Positions 1 through 7,475 of a stretch of 64,000 nt of DNA are shown piece by piece. Location of the stretch: NCBI GenBank assembly GCA_963839745.1, contig CAWIWC010000005.1, positions 1-64,000 of the forward strand, in the 5' to 3' direction. The stretch's first letter is position 1. Every line of letters starts with the position of its first letter. The stretch comes from JAIBJN01 sp963839745. Its GTDB lineage: Bacteria; Actinomycetota; Thermoleophilia; Gaiellales; Gaiellaceae. The notes below the pieces were generated by a model. It made no database searches. It saw only the letters and a list, made by a program, of their open reading frames with translations, and had not been told where the DNA came from. The translations under genes and the position numbers were made by a program.

Positions 1-81
1 GGTGACGCCGACCACGCGATCGCCGAGACCGAGTGCGAAGAGCACTTCTGTTGCCGCCGGAACGAGCGAGCAGATCCGCAT
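1..81 (-). CDS. Cobalamin-type ABC transporter substrate-binding protein, N-terminus only
   Basis: Only the first 27 codons are in the window; the gene runs off the left edge. The start MRICSLVPAATEVLFALGLG continues with DRVVGVT, the N-terminus typical of BtuF/FhuD-like binding proteins that deliver cobalamin or an Fe(III) chelate to an ABC importer. No signal peptide precedes this motif, so this may be one of the cytosolic 'cobalamin-binding protein' members often seen in Actinobacteria. The ATG at 81 is chosen because a TAGGCT box lies 7 nt upstream, predicting a leaderless mRNA. The substrate cannot be told from this piece. Confidence 0.75.
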   Translation of the reverse strand, partial: MRICSLVPAATEVLFALGLGDRVVGVT

Positions 82-88
82 CGATCTC

Positions 89-94
89 AGCCTA
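89..94 (-). promoter_or_regulatory. -10 box of the btuF-like gene
   Basis: TAGGCT on the minus strand, 7 nt before the ATG at 81, so transcription should start at or next to the start codon. Confidence 0.5.
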
Positions 95-142
95 CCCGCG
101 CGAGGTGCGGGCAGAGACCGATCTGCCCTAAAGTGTCTCGCC

Positions 143-2279
143 ATGGTGTCCGCGAGCCGAGGCCCTGACGCGTCGCGAGCCGGCCCGGCGGGGCATGTCG
201 CTGCGCGAGCTGCGACGGCCGGCGCACAGCTTGCCGCTCTCTGCGCCTTCGCACTCTCCCAGCCGATCTTCGACCTCCTCTCGCGAAACGCCGAGTTCTT
301 CGCCGTGCGCGACTCGGAGAGCCAGCGACATCGTGCTGTTCGCCGTCGCCCTCACGTTCGTCCTACCGCTCGCGCTCCTGGCGCTCGAAGCGATCGCTGC
401 CGCTGATCGACCGGCGCCTTCGCTTCGTCCTGCACCTTGTCTTCGTGGCCGCGCTGGTCGCTCTCTTCGCCGCCCAGGCACTCGAGAAGGTGGTCTGGCC
501 CGCGAACGTTCATGATCCTCGCTGGGCACCGCACTCGTTGTCGCGATCGCCGTCGTCGCCTATTTGCGGTTCGAGCCGGTGCGCAGGCCTCCTCACCGTT
601 CTCGCTCCCGCCTCGCTCCTCTTTCTCGCCCTGTTTCTGTTCTTCTCGCCGGTGACGAAGCTCGTCTTCCCGCCCACGCCCCAGGTCGCGGTGGCGACGT
701 CGGGCCGACAGTCGAAAGCGCCGCCGATCGTCTTCGTCGTTCTCGACGAGTTCCCCGTGGCGGCGGTCATGGACGGAGCGGCGAGATCGACCGGCCCGCT
801 ACCCGGCCATCGCCGCGCTAGCCGACGACGCCACCTGGTACAGGAACGCGACGACCGTCAGCTACGACACGGTCAAGGCGGTTCCCGCCCTGCTGACAGG
901 GACGCGCCCCGAGAAGGGTCTGCTCCCGGTGTTCGCCGACCATCCGCAGAACCTCTTCACCCTTCTCCGTGGCAGGTACAGACTCAACGTGCACGAGACG
1001 GCTGACACACCTGTGCCCGCAAGAGCATCTGCATGCGCGAGACGACGAGGACTCCATGGACGCGAGGATGAGGTCGCTCTTCTCGGACGTCGGCGTCCTC
1101 TACGCCCACATCGTCGCCCCGCCGAGCTACGAGCGGCGCCTCCCGAACGTCGCGACGGGCTGGGGAGACTTCCTGTCCGACGACGAGGCGCCCGGCAGAG
1201 ACAAGGGCGAAGCTCGAGCAAGTGGGCCGCCTTCCTCGCCTCGCTCGGCACCGGCGAGCGCCCCGTGCTGAGCTTCCTCCACCTCCTCCTGCCCCACGAG
1301 CCGTGGCGGCTGTTCCCGTCATGCCGGTCGAACGTGTTTCGCGAGCCCGGAGGACACACGCCGGGTCTTCCGCGCGGAGACGCTCCGCTGGCAGGAGGAC
1401 GAGTGGCTGGTCAGCCAAGCGCACCAGCGATTCCTCCTTCAGGCGCAGTGCGTCGACGCCCTCGTCGGTCAGCTCACGCGAAAGCTGCGCCGCCTCGGAG
1501 AGTACGACGCTTCGCTCATCGTCCTCGTCTCCGATCACGGCGTCGCCGTCCGGCCGGGCGAGCTGCGAAGGCTCATCGAGGGCGAGGCCCCGACGAACCT
1601 CGCCGACGTTGCTTTCCCCCTGATGCTCGTGAAGAGACCCGGACAACGCGAGGGAGAGGTTGTGGACCGCCACGCGGAGACGATCGACCTCGTCCCGACC
1701 ATCGCGGAGATCGCCGGTGTGCCACTCGCCTGGGAGGTCGACGGGCGATCCCTCTCGGACGAGCAGCGCGGGCCGGATCAGGTGAGACTTCTCGGGAAGG
1801 ACGTTCTGGTCACGGCTCCCCTGGACGCGCTCGTTCGAGCCCGAGACGCGCTCGTGGAGAGACAGATCGGATTGTTCGGAGAAGGCGAGGGCGACCCCGG
1901 CATCTTCGGCATCGGCCCCCATCCCGAGTTGATCGGGCAGCGCGTCGCGACCGCGAGGAAGGGGACGCCGGCCGGCCTGGAGGCGACGCTCGCGGGCGAG
2001 GTCAGGAGTCTCCTGCGGGATCTGCCGCGAGGCTCGTCCGCCGTCCCCTCTCCCGTGTACGGCTCCCTCGAAGGCGACGGAGCGGAGAACCGTCTTCCGA
2101 TCGCAGTAGCCGTCAACGGACGGATCGCGGCCGTCTCGTGGACGGACGGCGGCGGGTCGGCGACGTTCTCGGCCCTGCTTCCGGAGGAGTCCTTCCGTCC
2201 CGGCCGGAACCGAGTCGAGGTCTTCCTCATCCGGGAAGACACAGGCGGCGTCGAGCTCGCCAGCCTGGGTCGGTTCTAG
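143..2279 (+). pseudogene. Sulfatase/alkaline-phosphatase-fold membrane protein, frame-disrupted
   Basis: Read across frames, the region gives one coherent protein of about 700 residues: hydrophobic N-terminal segments (for example FALSQPIFDLLSRN near 260 and VLFAVALTFVLPLALLAL near 340), then a PF00884-like catalytic domain. Landmarks are VFVVLDEFPV near 735, the segment DDATWYRNATT near 830, LLPHEPW near 1290 and the metal-binding LIVLVSDHG near 1525, followed by an intact C-terminal stretch from about 1345 to the TAG at 2279. The reading frame changes at least eight times (frames 2, 0, 1, another, 1, 0, 2, 0, 2, 0). The family acts on sulfate or phosphate esters or transfers phospho-groups to envelope glycans. 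Either the gene is decayed or this stretch is badly sequenced; the density of breaks exceeds that of any other gene here. Confidence 0.7.
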
Positions 2280-2286
2280 CCGAGGC

Positions 2287-2727
2287 TCATCCTCGCTGGA
2301 TGAAGCTGATCTTCCCGTTCGACTCGAGCACGGCCCAGTGGACGGCTCTCAGGGACGGGATCTGCTGCTGGCGGGCCTCGGCCGCGACCTCCTCGATGGT
2401 CATGCGCTCGCGGCGCAGGTTCCGCTCCACGGGCTTGCCGTCCTCGACCAGGATCAGCGGCTCCGCCTCGAAAACGGGACGCAGTCGCCGGAAGCGGAAG
2501 ACGAGGTAGGAGACCGCCACGGTCAGGATCGTGAACGTGCCTCCCGCGAGGACGAGGCCGGTGAACGAGTAGTCGCTCTGCGTGACTCCCTGCTGGATGA
2601 GGTCGCCGAGCACGATCAGGAGGATGAGGTCGAACGGCTGTAGCGAGGAGAGCTCGCGGCGGCCGATCACGCGCGTGACGATGACGACGAAGAGGAAGGC
2701 GAAGAACGCTCTGACGACGATGTCCAT
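2287..2727 (-). CDS. DUF421 (YetF/YcaP-type) membrane protein
   Basis: 146 residues. Two to three membrane segments fill residues 1-75, including VIGRRELSSLQPFDLILLIV, a sequence typical of the DUF421 N-terminus. A short cytosolic domain follows with PLILVEDGKPVERNLRRERM and ending in the beta-strand SNGKISFI. Family members are about 150-230 aa, so this is a normal short form. The cellular role of DUF421 proteins is poorly defined. The ATG at 2727 is used because the upstream gene stops at 2730, giving a tight two-gene unit; the longer frame back to 2964 has no membrane or family features. Confidence 0.8.
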   Translation of the reverse strand: MDIVVRAFFAFLFVVIVTRVIGRRELSSLQPFDLILLIVLGDLIQQGVTQSDYSFTGLVLAGGTFTILTVAVSYLVFRFRRLRPVFEAEPLILVEDGKPVERNLRRERMTIEEVAAEARQQQIPSLRAVHWAVLESNGKISFIQRG

Positions 2728-2729
2728 GG

Positions 2730-3275
2730 CTACGGGAAGACGGTCATCGTGCGTTCGACGGTGGTGATCAAGGTCTCGCCGTCGTAGAGCTCGACGTCCG
2801 CTGAACGCCGTCCCACGTTGGTCGGGTTGACCTGGAACTGCATGTAGAGGACGAGCCGCTCGCCGGCACCCAGCGGCCCGAAGTGGAGGGCCAGGTCGCC
2901 GTCGCGGCTCGCCTCCTCCGTCGGCGCCGGCTCGATCGTGTTGATGTGCATGTTCTCCATCCAACCGGGCGCGAAGACGAGGACGACGTCCTCGAGCCCT
3001 TCCTTGGCAGTGACCGTGAAGCGGCCCTGGAAGAAGAGGCCGCCGCGCACCTGCTCCGGCGCCGAGACCTCAAGGGTCGCGGCCTCACCGGAGGCGATCG
3101 ACGTCTCCGGGTGCTGGCCGAACACGCTGAAGAGGGCGGCGATCGCGATCGCCGTCAGCAGGCCGAGGACGACCCAGCGCGCGCCGAGCTCGCTCCACCA
3201 CGACGCGTCGCGATGGCGCCCGAGGTCGAGATGCTCGGGAAGGTCGGCCACCCAGCCTGAGTTCTGCGGCCGCAA
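2730..3275 (-). CDS. Single-span membrane protein of unknown function
   Basis: Up to 181 residues. A charged N-terminus with HLDLGRHRDASWW is followed by one membrane helix around residues 33-50 (WVVLGLLTAIAIAALFSVFG). The remaining 130 residues look extracytoplasmic and beta-rich, ending ADVELYDGETLITTVERTMT. No catalytic motif was recognised. The start is uncertain: the frame opens with TTG at 3275 and a GTG at 3250 is an alternative. It ends 2 nt before the DUF421 start, so the two are probably co-transcribed and may function together at the membrane. Confidence 0.65.
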   Translation of the reverse strand: MRPQNSGWVADLPEHLDLGRHRDASWWSELGARWVVLGLLTAIAIAALFSVFGQHPETSIASGEAATLEVSAPEQVRGGLFFQGRFTVTAKEGLEDVVLVFAPGWMENMHINTIEPAPTEEASRDGDLALHFGPLGAGERLVLYMQFQVNPTNVGRRSADVELYDGETLITTVERTMTVFP

Positions 3276-3328
3276 CCAGCGTCCTGCGCGTCGGTAGCCT
3301 CCCAGAGACGACTTCGAGGAGGTGCAGC

Positions 3329-3700
3329 ATGAGCGCGTTCGACGACCTCGCGGCCATGTCGCCGCTGCGAATCTGGGACGGCGTCGCCGCCAGGGCGGTG
3401 CAGGGCGAGGAAGGGACGATGGCGATCGTCGAGCTCGACCCGGACGCTCTCGTGCCCGAGCACCAGCACGAGAACGAGCAGCTCGGCATGGTCATCCAAG
3501 GGACGCTCTCGTTCCGTGTTGCAGGCGAGACGAAGGAGCTGGGTCCCGGGGCGACCTGGCGGATCCCCGGCGACGTCCCGCACGAAGTGCGGGCGGGCCC
3601 CGAGGGGGCCGTCGTCGTCGACGTCTTCGCTCCGGCGCGGGCGGACTGGCGCGGCCTCGGCCGCGACAAGCCGCGCGAGCCCCGCTGGCCGGCCGGCTAG
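3329..3700 (+). CDS. Cupin-domain protein
   Basis: 123 residues forming a single small cupin barrel. The metal-binding motif 1 is visible as PEHQHENEQLGMVIQG (residues 45-60, two His and one Glu) and motif 2 as PGDVPHEVRAGPEG (around 81-94). Cupin_2 proteins of this size bind a divalent metal and act as small oxygenases, isomerases or sensors; the substrate cannot be predicted. A strong Shine-Dalgarno, GAGGAGG, lies 7-8 nt before the ATG. A decayed partial copy of the C-terminal half sits about 550 bp downstream. Confidence 0.8.
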   Translation: MSAFDDLAAMSPLRIWDGVAARAVQGEEGTMAIVELDPDALVPEHQHENEQLGMVIQGTLSFRVAGETKELGPGATWRIPGDVPHEVRAGPEGAVVVDVFAPARADWRGLGRDKPREPRWPAG

Positions 3701-3738
3701 GCGGGGTAACAGCCGCGCGCAAGGACGCGGGCTAGGCC

Positions 3739-3744
3739 TACACT
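3739..3744 (+). promoter_or_regulatory. -10 box of the oxidase-fold gene
   Basis: TACACT, 6 nt before the GTG at 3751; no Shine-Dalgarno is present. Confidence 0.5.
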
Positions 3745-3750
3745 GGCGCG

Positions 3751-4143
3751 GTGCCGCCTGCGCCGCTGCCGTCCGAGCTCGTCGAGTTCCTAAAGGCGCC
3801 CCATGCCGCCGTCGTCTCGACCGTCCGCTCCGACGGCGCACCGTACTCGGCCGCGACCTGGTACGACTGGGAAGACGGGCGGATCCTCCTCAACATGGAC
3901 GCCGAGCGGCTCCGCCTGACGCACATGCGCCGCGACCCGAGGGTCGCGGTCACCGTGCTCGACCTCGGCGACTGGTACCGCGCGGTCACCGTCCTCGGCC
4001 GCGTGGTCGAGCTGCGCGATGACGAGGGCCTCGTCGACATCGACCGGCTCTCGCAGCGCTATCGCGGCACGCCGTACAAGAACCGGGAGCGCCCGCGGGT
4101 CACCGCGCTGGTCGAGCCCGAGCGCTGGCACGAGCACTCCTAG
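3751..4143 (+). CDS. PPOX-class split-barrel oxidoreductase (FMN or F420 dependent)
   Basis: 130 residues, the usual size for this superfamily. The opening ELVEFLKAPHAAVVSTVRSD, then GAPYSAATWYDWEDGRILLN and LRLTHMRRDPRVAVTVLD, match the pyridoxamine 5'-phosphate-oxidase-like split barrel, in which strand pairs bind a flavin or, in many Actinobacteria, coenzyme F420. Members reduce small molecules or take part in heme or biliverdin chemistry; the substrate is unknown here. The GTG at 3751 is the only start that keeps the full barrel and fits the -10 box 6 nt upstream. Confidence 0.8.
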   Translation: MPPAPLPSELVEFLKAPHAAVVSTVRSDGAPYSAATWYDWEDGRILLNMDAERLRLTHMRRDPRVAVTVLDLGDWYRAVTVLGRVVELRDDEGLVDIDRLSQRYRGTPYKNRERPRVTALVEPERWHEHS

Positions 4144-4255
4144 CCGACCAGCGCGACTGCGGCGTGCCTGACCATCCTCTCCTTGAGACGTGCGAGGTGG
4201 GCAAGAAGTTCAGACTGCCCCGTCGAGGCAGAGGGGGACTCTCCTCACCCGGGTC

Positions 4256-4425
4256 GAGCAGGGCCAGGCGCGACCTGGCGAATCCCGGGCGTGGTCCCGC
4301 ACGAGGTGCGCGCGGGCCCCGAGGGCGCCGTCGTCATCGACGTCTTTGCCCCGCCGAGAGACGGGTGGGCGCGGCCTCGGCCGGGACAAGCCGCGCGAGC
4401 CCCGCTGGTCTGCGGCGTAGACGAC
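4256..4425 (+). pseudogene. Decayed partial copy of the cupin gene
   Basis: This stretch repeats the last third of the cupin gene at about 3541-3700. The translated block ATWRIPGVVPHEVRAGPEGA is nearly identical to the cupin's second motif, then a one-base shift moves the rest (GLGRDKPREPRW) to another frame before a TAG. The N-terminal half with metal motif 1 is absent and the upstream sequence shows no homologous start. It is best read as the remnant of a local duplication. Confidence 0.7.
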
Positions 4426-4434
4426 TTCTAGGAC

Positions 4435-5121
4435 TTACTCGCCGAGCACGTTCACGGCTCGAGCGGCGACGAGCAGAATCGTCACCGCGGAGATGCCCGC
4501 CTCCAGGCCCATCGCCGCTTTTGCGCGCAACGACAGCGGCATCGCGTCGGTCGGGCTGAAGGCGATCGAGTTCGTGAGCGAGAGGTAGAGGTAGTCCCAG
4601 AACACCGGAGCCCAGCCTGTCGGCGCGAGGTGCGGGGTCTCGTCCTGCGGGAACTGGAAGTCGGGGGTCGTTCGTTCCGGACGAACGATGCGCGCGACCG
4701 GCCCGCCCATGTCCAACTCCCAGTACAAGACCCCGAAGACGATGACGTCCGCCGTCCAGATTGCGAAGCCAGTGAGCAAGAGCTCTCCGCCGCCGAGCTC
4801 TGTGGCGCTCGTGGTCACCAGGCCGGCGACGAGAAGGCCGAGCGCAAGCAAGTTTCCGAGCACGAGGAGACCGAGAAGAGCGAGAGCGGCGCGGCGCGAC
4901 CGCACGAGGCCCTTCCCGCCGAAGGTCAGAAGAAGGTCGATCGTCAGCAGCAGGGAGGGAACCGCGACCGCAAGCCAGATCCACCAGGGCAGACCGACCA
5001 GTTCCCACTCCCTCGCCCGGCTGAACAGCGCCAGCGCCACGAAGACGACGAGCACGGCGAGCGCCGCGGGAACGGCCTCACGACGGCCTTCGGCCGCTGC
5101 CTTGGCGTCGGTCATCGACAT
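4435..5121 (-). CDS. Polytopic membrane protein of unknown function
   Basis: About 228 residues with five or six membrane segments. The C-terminal part has the pattern WAPVFWDYLYLSLTNSIAF followed by SPTDAMPLSLRAKAAMG and a last helix ending ARAVNVL. This resembles the paired-helix and re-entrant-loop region of DUF1345-like or two-pass ion-channel-like actinobacterial proteins, but a selectivity filter cannot be recognised. The start is uncertain between ATGs at 5121 and 5115. The next feature on this strand upstream is the tRNA and its terminator. Confidence 0.65.
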   Translation of the reverse strand: MSMTDAKAAAEGRREAVPAALAVLVVFVALALFSRAREWELVGLPWWIWLAVAVPSLLLTIDLLLTFGGKGLVRSRRAALALLGLLVLGNLLALGLLVAGLVTTSATELGGGELLLTGFAIWTADVIVFGVLYWELDMGGPVARIVRPERTTPDFQFPQDETPHLAPTGWAPVFWDYLYLSLTNSIAFSPTDAMPLSLRAKAAMGLEAGISAVTILLVAARAVNVLGE

Positions 5122-5173
5122 GTCTAGGCAACAAGTCAACCGGACCGGAATGACGAGGCTGGTCCCGTTGACG

Positions 5174-5198
5174 AAAAGAGGGCCCGCCTGTGCGGGCC
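5174..5198 (-). terminator. Rho-independent terminator of the tRNA gene
   Basis: On the minus strand GGCCCGC, loop ACAG, GCGGGCC, then CTCTTTTC. The hairpin starts 10 nt after the tRNA 3' end. Confidence 0.8.
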
Positions 5199-5207
5199 TT
5201 TACAGAG

Positions 5208-5280
5208 TGCGCCCGGCACGATTCGAACGTGCGACCTCTGCCTCCGCAGGGCAGCGCTCTATCCCCTGAGCTACGGGCGC
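5208..5280 (-). tRNA. tRNA-Arg, anticodon GCG
   Basis: A 73-nt cloverleaf: acceptor GCGCCCG paired with CGGGCGC, D arm GCTC/GAGC, a perfect anticodon stem CTGCC/GGCAG, T arm GCACG/CGTGC with TTCGAAT loop and discriminator A. CCA is not encoded. The anticodon loop is CTGCGGA, so the anticodon (5245-5247) reads GCG. The body matches the bacterial tRNA-Arg(ACG) family, whose loop is normally CTACGGA with A34 converted to inosine; here position 34 is G. Confidence 0.9.
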
Positions 5281-5290
5281 GGGACGAGGG

Positions 5291-6082
5291 TCAGTGTAGC
5301 GGCCGGGCTTTCGACCGGCCGACGTCCAGCTCGGCGTCGGCGGGCACCTCGGCCCGGACGTAGGCGAGCGCGACGAGTCCGCCGTCGGCCCTGACGGCGC
5401 TCGTCACACGGCCGACGGCCTTGCCCTCGTAGGCGAGCTCGGCATCCGCAGCCGGCGGCTGGTCGCCCTCGATCGCAAGCACTCGGAGCCCGCGGTTGGC
5501 GTGCCCTCGGTAGTGGAGGCGGGCGATCGGCTCCTGGCCCGGGTAGCAGCCCTTCGTCAGGCTGACCGCACGGTCGACGAGGCCGGCCTCGGCCGGCAGG
5601 ACGCGGTCGTCGATCTCGCGCCCGAAGCGCGGCGTGCCGGCGCGGATGCGGAGCGCCTCGAGCTCGTCATCGCCGAGGGTCGGCTCGAGCGCGGCATCGA
5701 GGACCTCGACGGCGGGCTCGCCGTAGTCGTCGTTGACTATCCCTTCGTCGCCCCCGAAGACGAGCGTCGACGTGTGCTCCTCCAGCGCGATCTCGGCCTT
5801 GGCGGCGAAGCGCATCCGGAGCAGCTGGTCGCGCAGCGTCTCGCCGAGCTCGGGCTCCGTGAGGAGCAGGAAGTCCTCCGGTCCCCGGCGCAGGACGCGC
5901 ATCGGCGCGATCACGCGGGCCTTCGGCGTCAGCAGCAGCGCCTGGCACGACTCGCCCGGGGCGAGCGCCTCGACGTCGTTCGAGAGCATGCGCTGGAGGT
6001 AGTCCTCAGCGTCGGGCCCGGTCACCGCGACGAACGCGCGCGGGCGACCCGCGACGGCATGTGTGAGAGCTGCAGCCTTCAC
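5291..6082 (-). CDS. ygfZ: YgfZ/GcvT-like folate-binding protein
   Basis: 263 residues. The diagnostic signature KGCYPGQEPIARLHYRGH lies at about residues 179-196; the conserved cysteine is within it. The rest has the GcvT-like fold, with TGPDAEDYLQRMLSNDVEAL near the N-terminus. YgfZ (COG0354) binds tetrahydrofolate and helps mature or repair certain Fe-S enzymes, notably lipoyl synthase and MiaB in E. coli. This is of interest because lipA lies 11 kb away. The start is a GTG at 6082, divergent from the neighbouring oxidoreductase with 18 bp between them. Confidence 0.9.
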   Translation of the reverse strand: MKAAALTHAVAGRPRAFVAVTGPDAEDYLQRMLSNDVEALAPGESCQALLLTPKARVIAPMRVLRRGPEDFLLLTEPELGETLRDQLLRMRFAAKAEIALEEHTSTLVFGGDEGIVNDDYGEPAVEVLDAALEPTLGDDELEALRIRAGTPRFGREIDDRVLPAEAGLVDRAVSLTKGCYPGQEPIARLHYRGHANRGLRVLAIEGDQPPAADAELAYEGKAVGRVTSAVRADGGLVALAYVRAEVPADAELDVGRSKARPLH

Positions 6083-6087
6083 AGGGC

Positions 6088-6093
6088 TAGTGT
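6088..6093 (+). promoter_or_regulatory. -10 box of the sulfite-oxidase-fold gene
   Basis: TAGTGT, 7 nt before the GTG at 6101. Confidence 0.5.
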
Positions 6094-6100
6094 AGGCAGC

Positions 6101-6697
6101 GTGCCCAGGTCAAACGCCGAGCGAAAGGTGCTCGAGGCCGGCCTCGACCCGGCACGCCTGCCGCCCGGCCAGTACCTAACGCACAAGTGGCCGGTTCTCC
6201 ACGTTGGCTCCGTGCCGGTCGCGGAGCCCGAGGACTGGCGGCTCCGCGTCTGGGGCGAGGTCGAGAACGAGGTCGAGCTCGGCCTGGAGGAGCTCAGAGC
6301 CCTCCCGGCGACCGAGGTCGTCGCCGACATCCACTGCGTGACGCGCTGGAGCCGCTTCGACGCCGGGTTCCGGGGCGTGCGCTTCGCCGAGCTCGCCCGG
6401 CCGACGGCTGCCGCGAGCTTCGTCGTGGCCCACGCCGTCGAGGACTATCGCGCGAACGTGCCGCTGGCCGTCCTGGACGACCCCGGCTCGCTCGTCGCCT
6501 ACGAGGCCGACGGCCAAGCACTGACGCCGGACCACGGCGGGCCGCTGCGCCTGGTCGTGCCGTCGCGCTACTTCTGGAAGAGCGCCAAGTGGCTCCTTGG
6601 CCTCGAGGTCCGGGCCGACGACGAGCCCGGCACGTGGGAGCGCCTCGGCTACTCGAACGACGCCGACCCCTGGGCCGAGGAGCGCTACTCAGTCTGA
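6101..6697 (+). CDS. Molybdopterin-dependent oxidoreductase, sulfite oxidase fold
   Basis: 198 residues, containing only the Mo-cofactor domain. The motif DIHCVTRWSRFDAGFRGVRF (about 79-98) holds the cysteine that ligates molybdenum in the sulfite oxidase/YedY family, and GGPLRLVVPSRYFWKSAKW (about 147-165) is the second cofactor-contacting block. There is no Tat signal and no C-terminal dimerisation domain, so it is a short cytosolic version. The substrate is unknown. The longer open frame to the left is antisense to ygfZ and was not used; the last 9 nt overlap the convergent alaX gene. Confidence 0.85.
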   Translation: MPRSNAERKVLEAGLDPARLPPGQYLTHKWPVLHVGSVPVAEPEDWRLRVWGEVENEVELGLEELRALPATEVVADIHCVTRWSRFDAGFRGVRFAELARPTAAASFVVAHAVEDYRANVPLAVLDDPGSLVAYEADGQALTPDHGGPLRLVVPSRYFWKSAKWLLGLEVRADDEPGTWERLGYSNDADPWAEERYSV

Positions 6698-7405
6698 GAG
6701 CGTGAGCTGGAGGCGCTTGTTCAGGCGCCCCTTGCTCTTGTACTCGGGGATCGCGACCGTGCCGATCTCGCCGGTCCGCGCGACGTGCGTCCCGCCGTCG
6801 GCCTGGAGGTCGAGCCCCTCGATCTCCACGGTGCGGACGATCGTGATCGACTCCGGAAGCAGGCTGACCTTCGTGCGGATGAGCTCCGGCCGCCGGTCGG
6901 CCTCCTCGCGCGGCAGGAAGTCGACGCGAACCGGACGGTCCGCCGCCACCTCCTCGTTCACACGCGCCTCGATCTCCCGCACGAGCTCTGCCGAGAGCCC
7001 CTCGAGCTCGAAGTCCATCCGCCCGCGGAGCGGCTCCATGCGCGCGCCGGTGACCTTCGCCTCGTGGTCGCGCCAAATGACGGCGGAGAGGACATGCAGG
7101 CCCGTGTGGGTTCGCATGAGCGCGTGTCGGCGCTCCCAGTCGAGCTGTCCTTCGACGCGCTCGCCTTCCGACGGTAGGGCACCATCACCGCCGAGCGTGT
7201 GCCAGATCAGCTCCGCGTCGCGGGCGACGGACTCGACCGGAAGGCCGCCGAGCGAGCCCAGGTCGTGCGGCTGCCCGCCTCCGCCGGGGAAGAACGCGGT
7301 GCGGTCGAGAGCGACGCGCCGCCCCTCGGAGTCGACCGCGAGAACCGTGGCCTCGAACTCCCGCAGATAGGCGTCTTCTGCATACAACGCCTCGGTCCCG
7401 GCCAT
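6689..7405 (-). CDS. AlaX-type alanyl-tRNA editing hydrolase
   Basis: 238 residues, corresponding to the editing domain of alanyl-tRNA synthetase as a free-standing protein. It starts with the beta-barrel part ending DRTAFFPGGGGQPHDLG. The two zinc-binding motifs follow: HTGLHVLS near residue 99, and the second block DGGTHVARTGEIG near 207 (conserved Cys replaced by Thr-His in this spelling). Such proteins hydrolyse Ser-tRNA(Ala) or Gly-tRNA(Ala). It lies just downstream of the groEL terminator and has its own -10 box. Confidence 0.85.
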   Translation of the reverse strand: MAGTEALYAEDAYLREFEATVLAVDSEGRRVALDRTAFFPGGGGQPHDLGSLGGLPVESVARDAELIWHTLGGDGALPSEGERVEGQLDWERRHALMRTHTGLHVLSAVIWRDHEAKVTGARMEPLRGRMDFELEGLSAELVREIEARVNEEVAADRPVRVDFLPREEADRRPELIRTKVSLLPESITIVRTVEIEGLDLQADGGTHVARTGEIGTVAIPEYKSKGRLNKRLQLTLSD

Positions 7406-7411
7406 CGGTCG

Positions 7412-7417
7412 AGCATA
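7412..7417 (-). promoter_or_regulatory. -10 box of alaX
   Basis: TATGCT, 6 nt before the ATG at 7405, directly after the groEL terminator hairpin. Confidence 0.5.
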
Positions 7418-7420
7418 GAG

Positions 7421-7446
7421 AAGGGGCGGCCCGTGGGCCGCCCCTT
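7421..7446 (-). terminator. Terminator hairpin after groEL
   Basis: Arms AAGGGGCGGCCC and GGGCCGCCCCTT, 12 bp perfect, two-base loop. The T tract after it (CTCTAT) is poor, so termination may be incomplete. Confidence 0.6.
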
Positions 7447-7475
7447 CGTTGCGTTCGAACGGTCCGGAGACCGGA

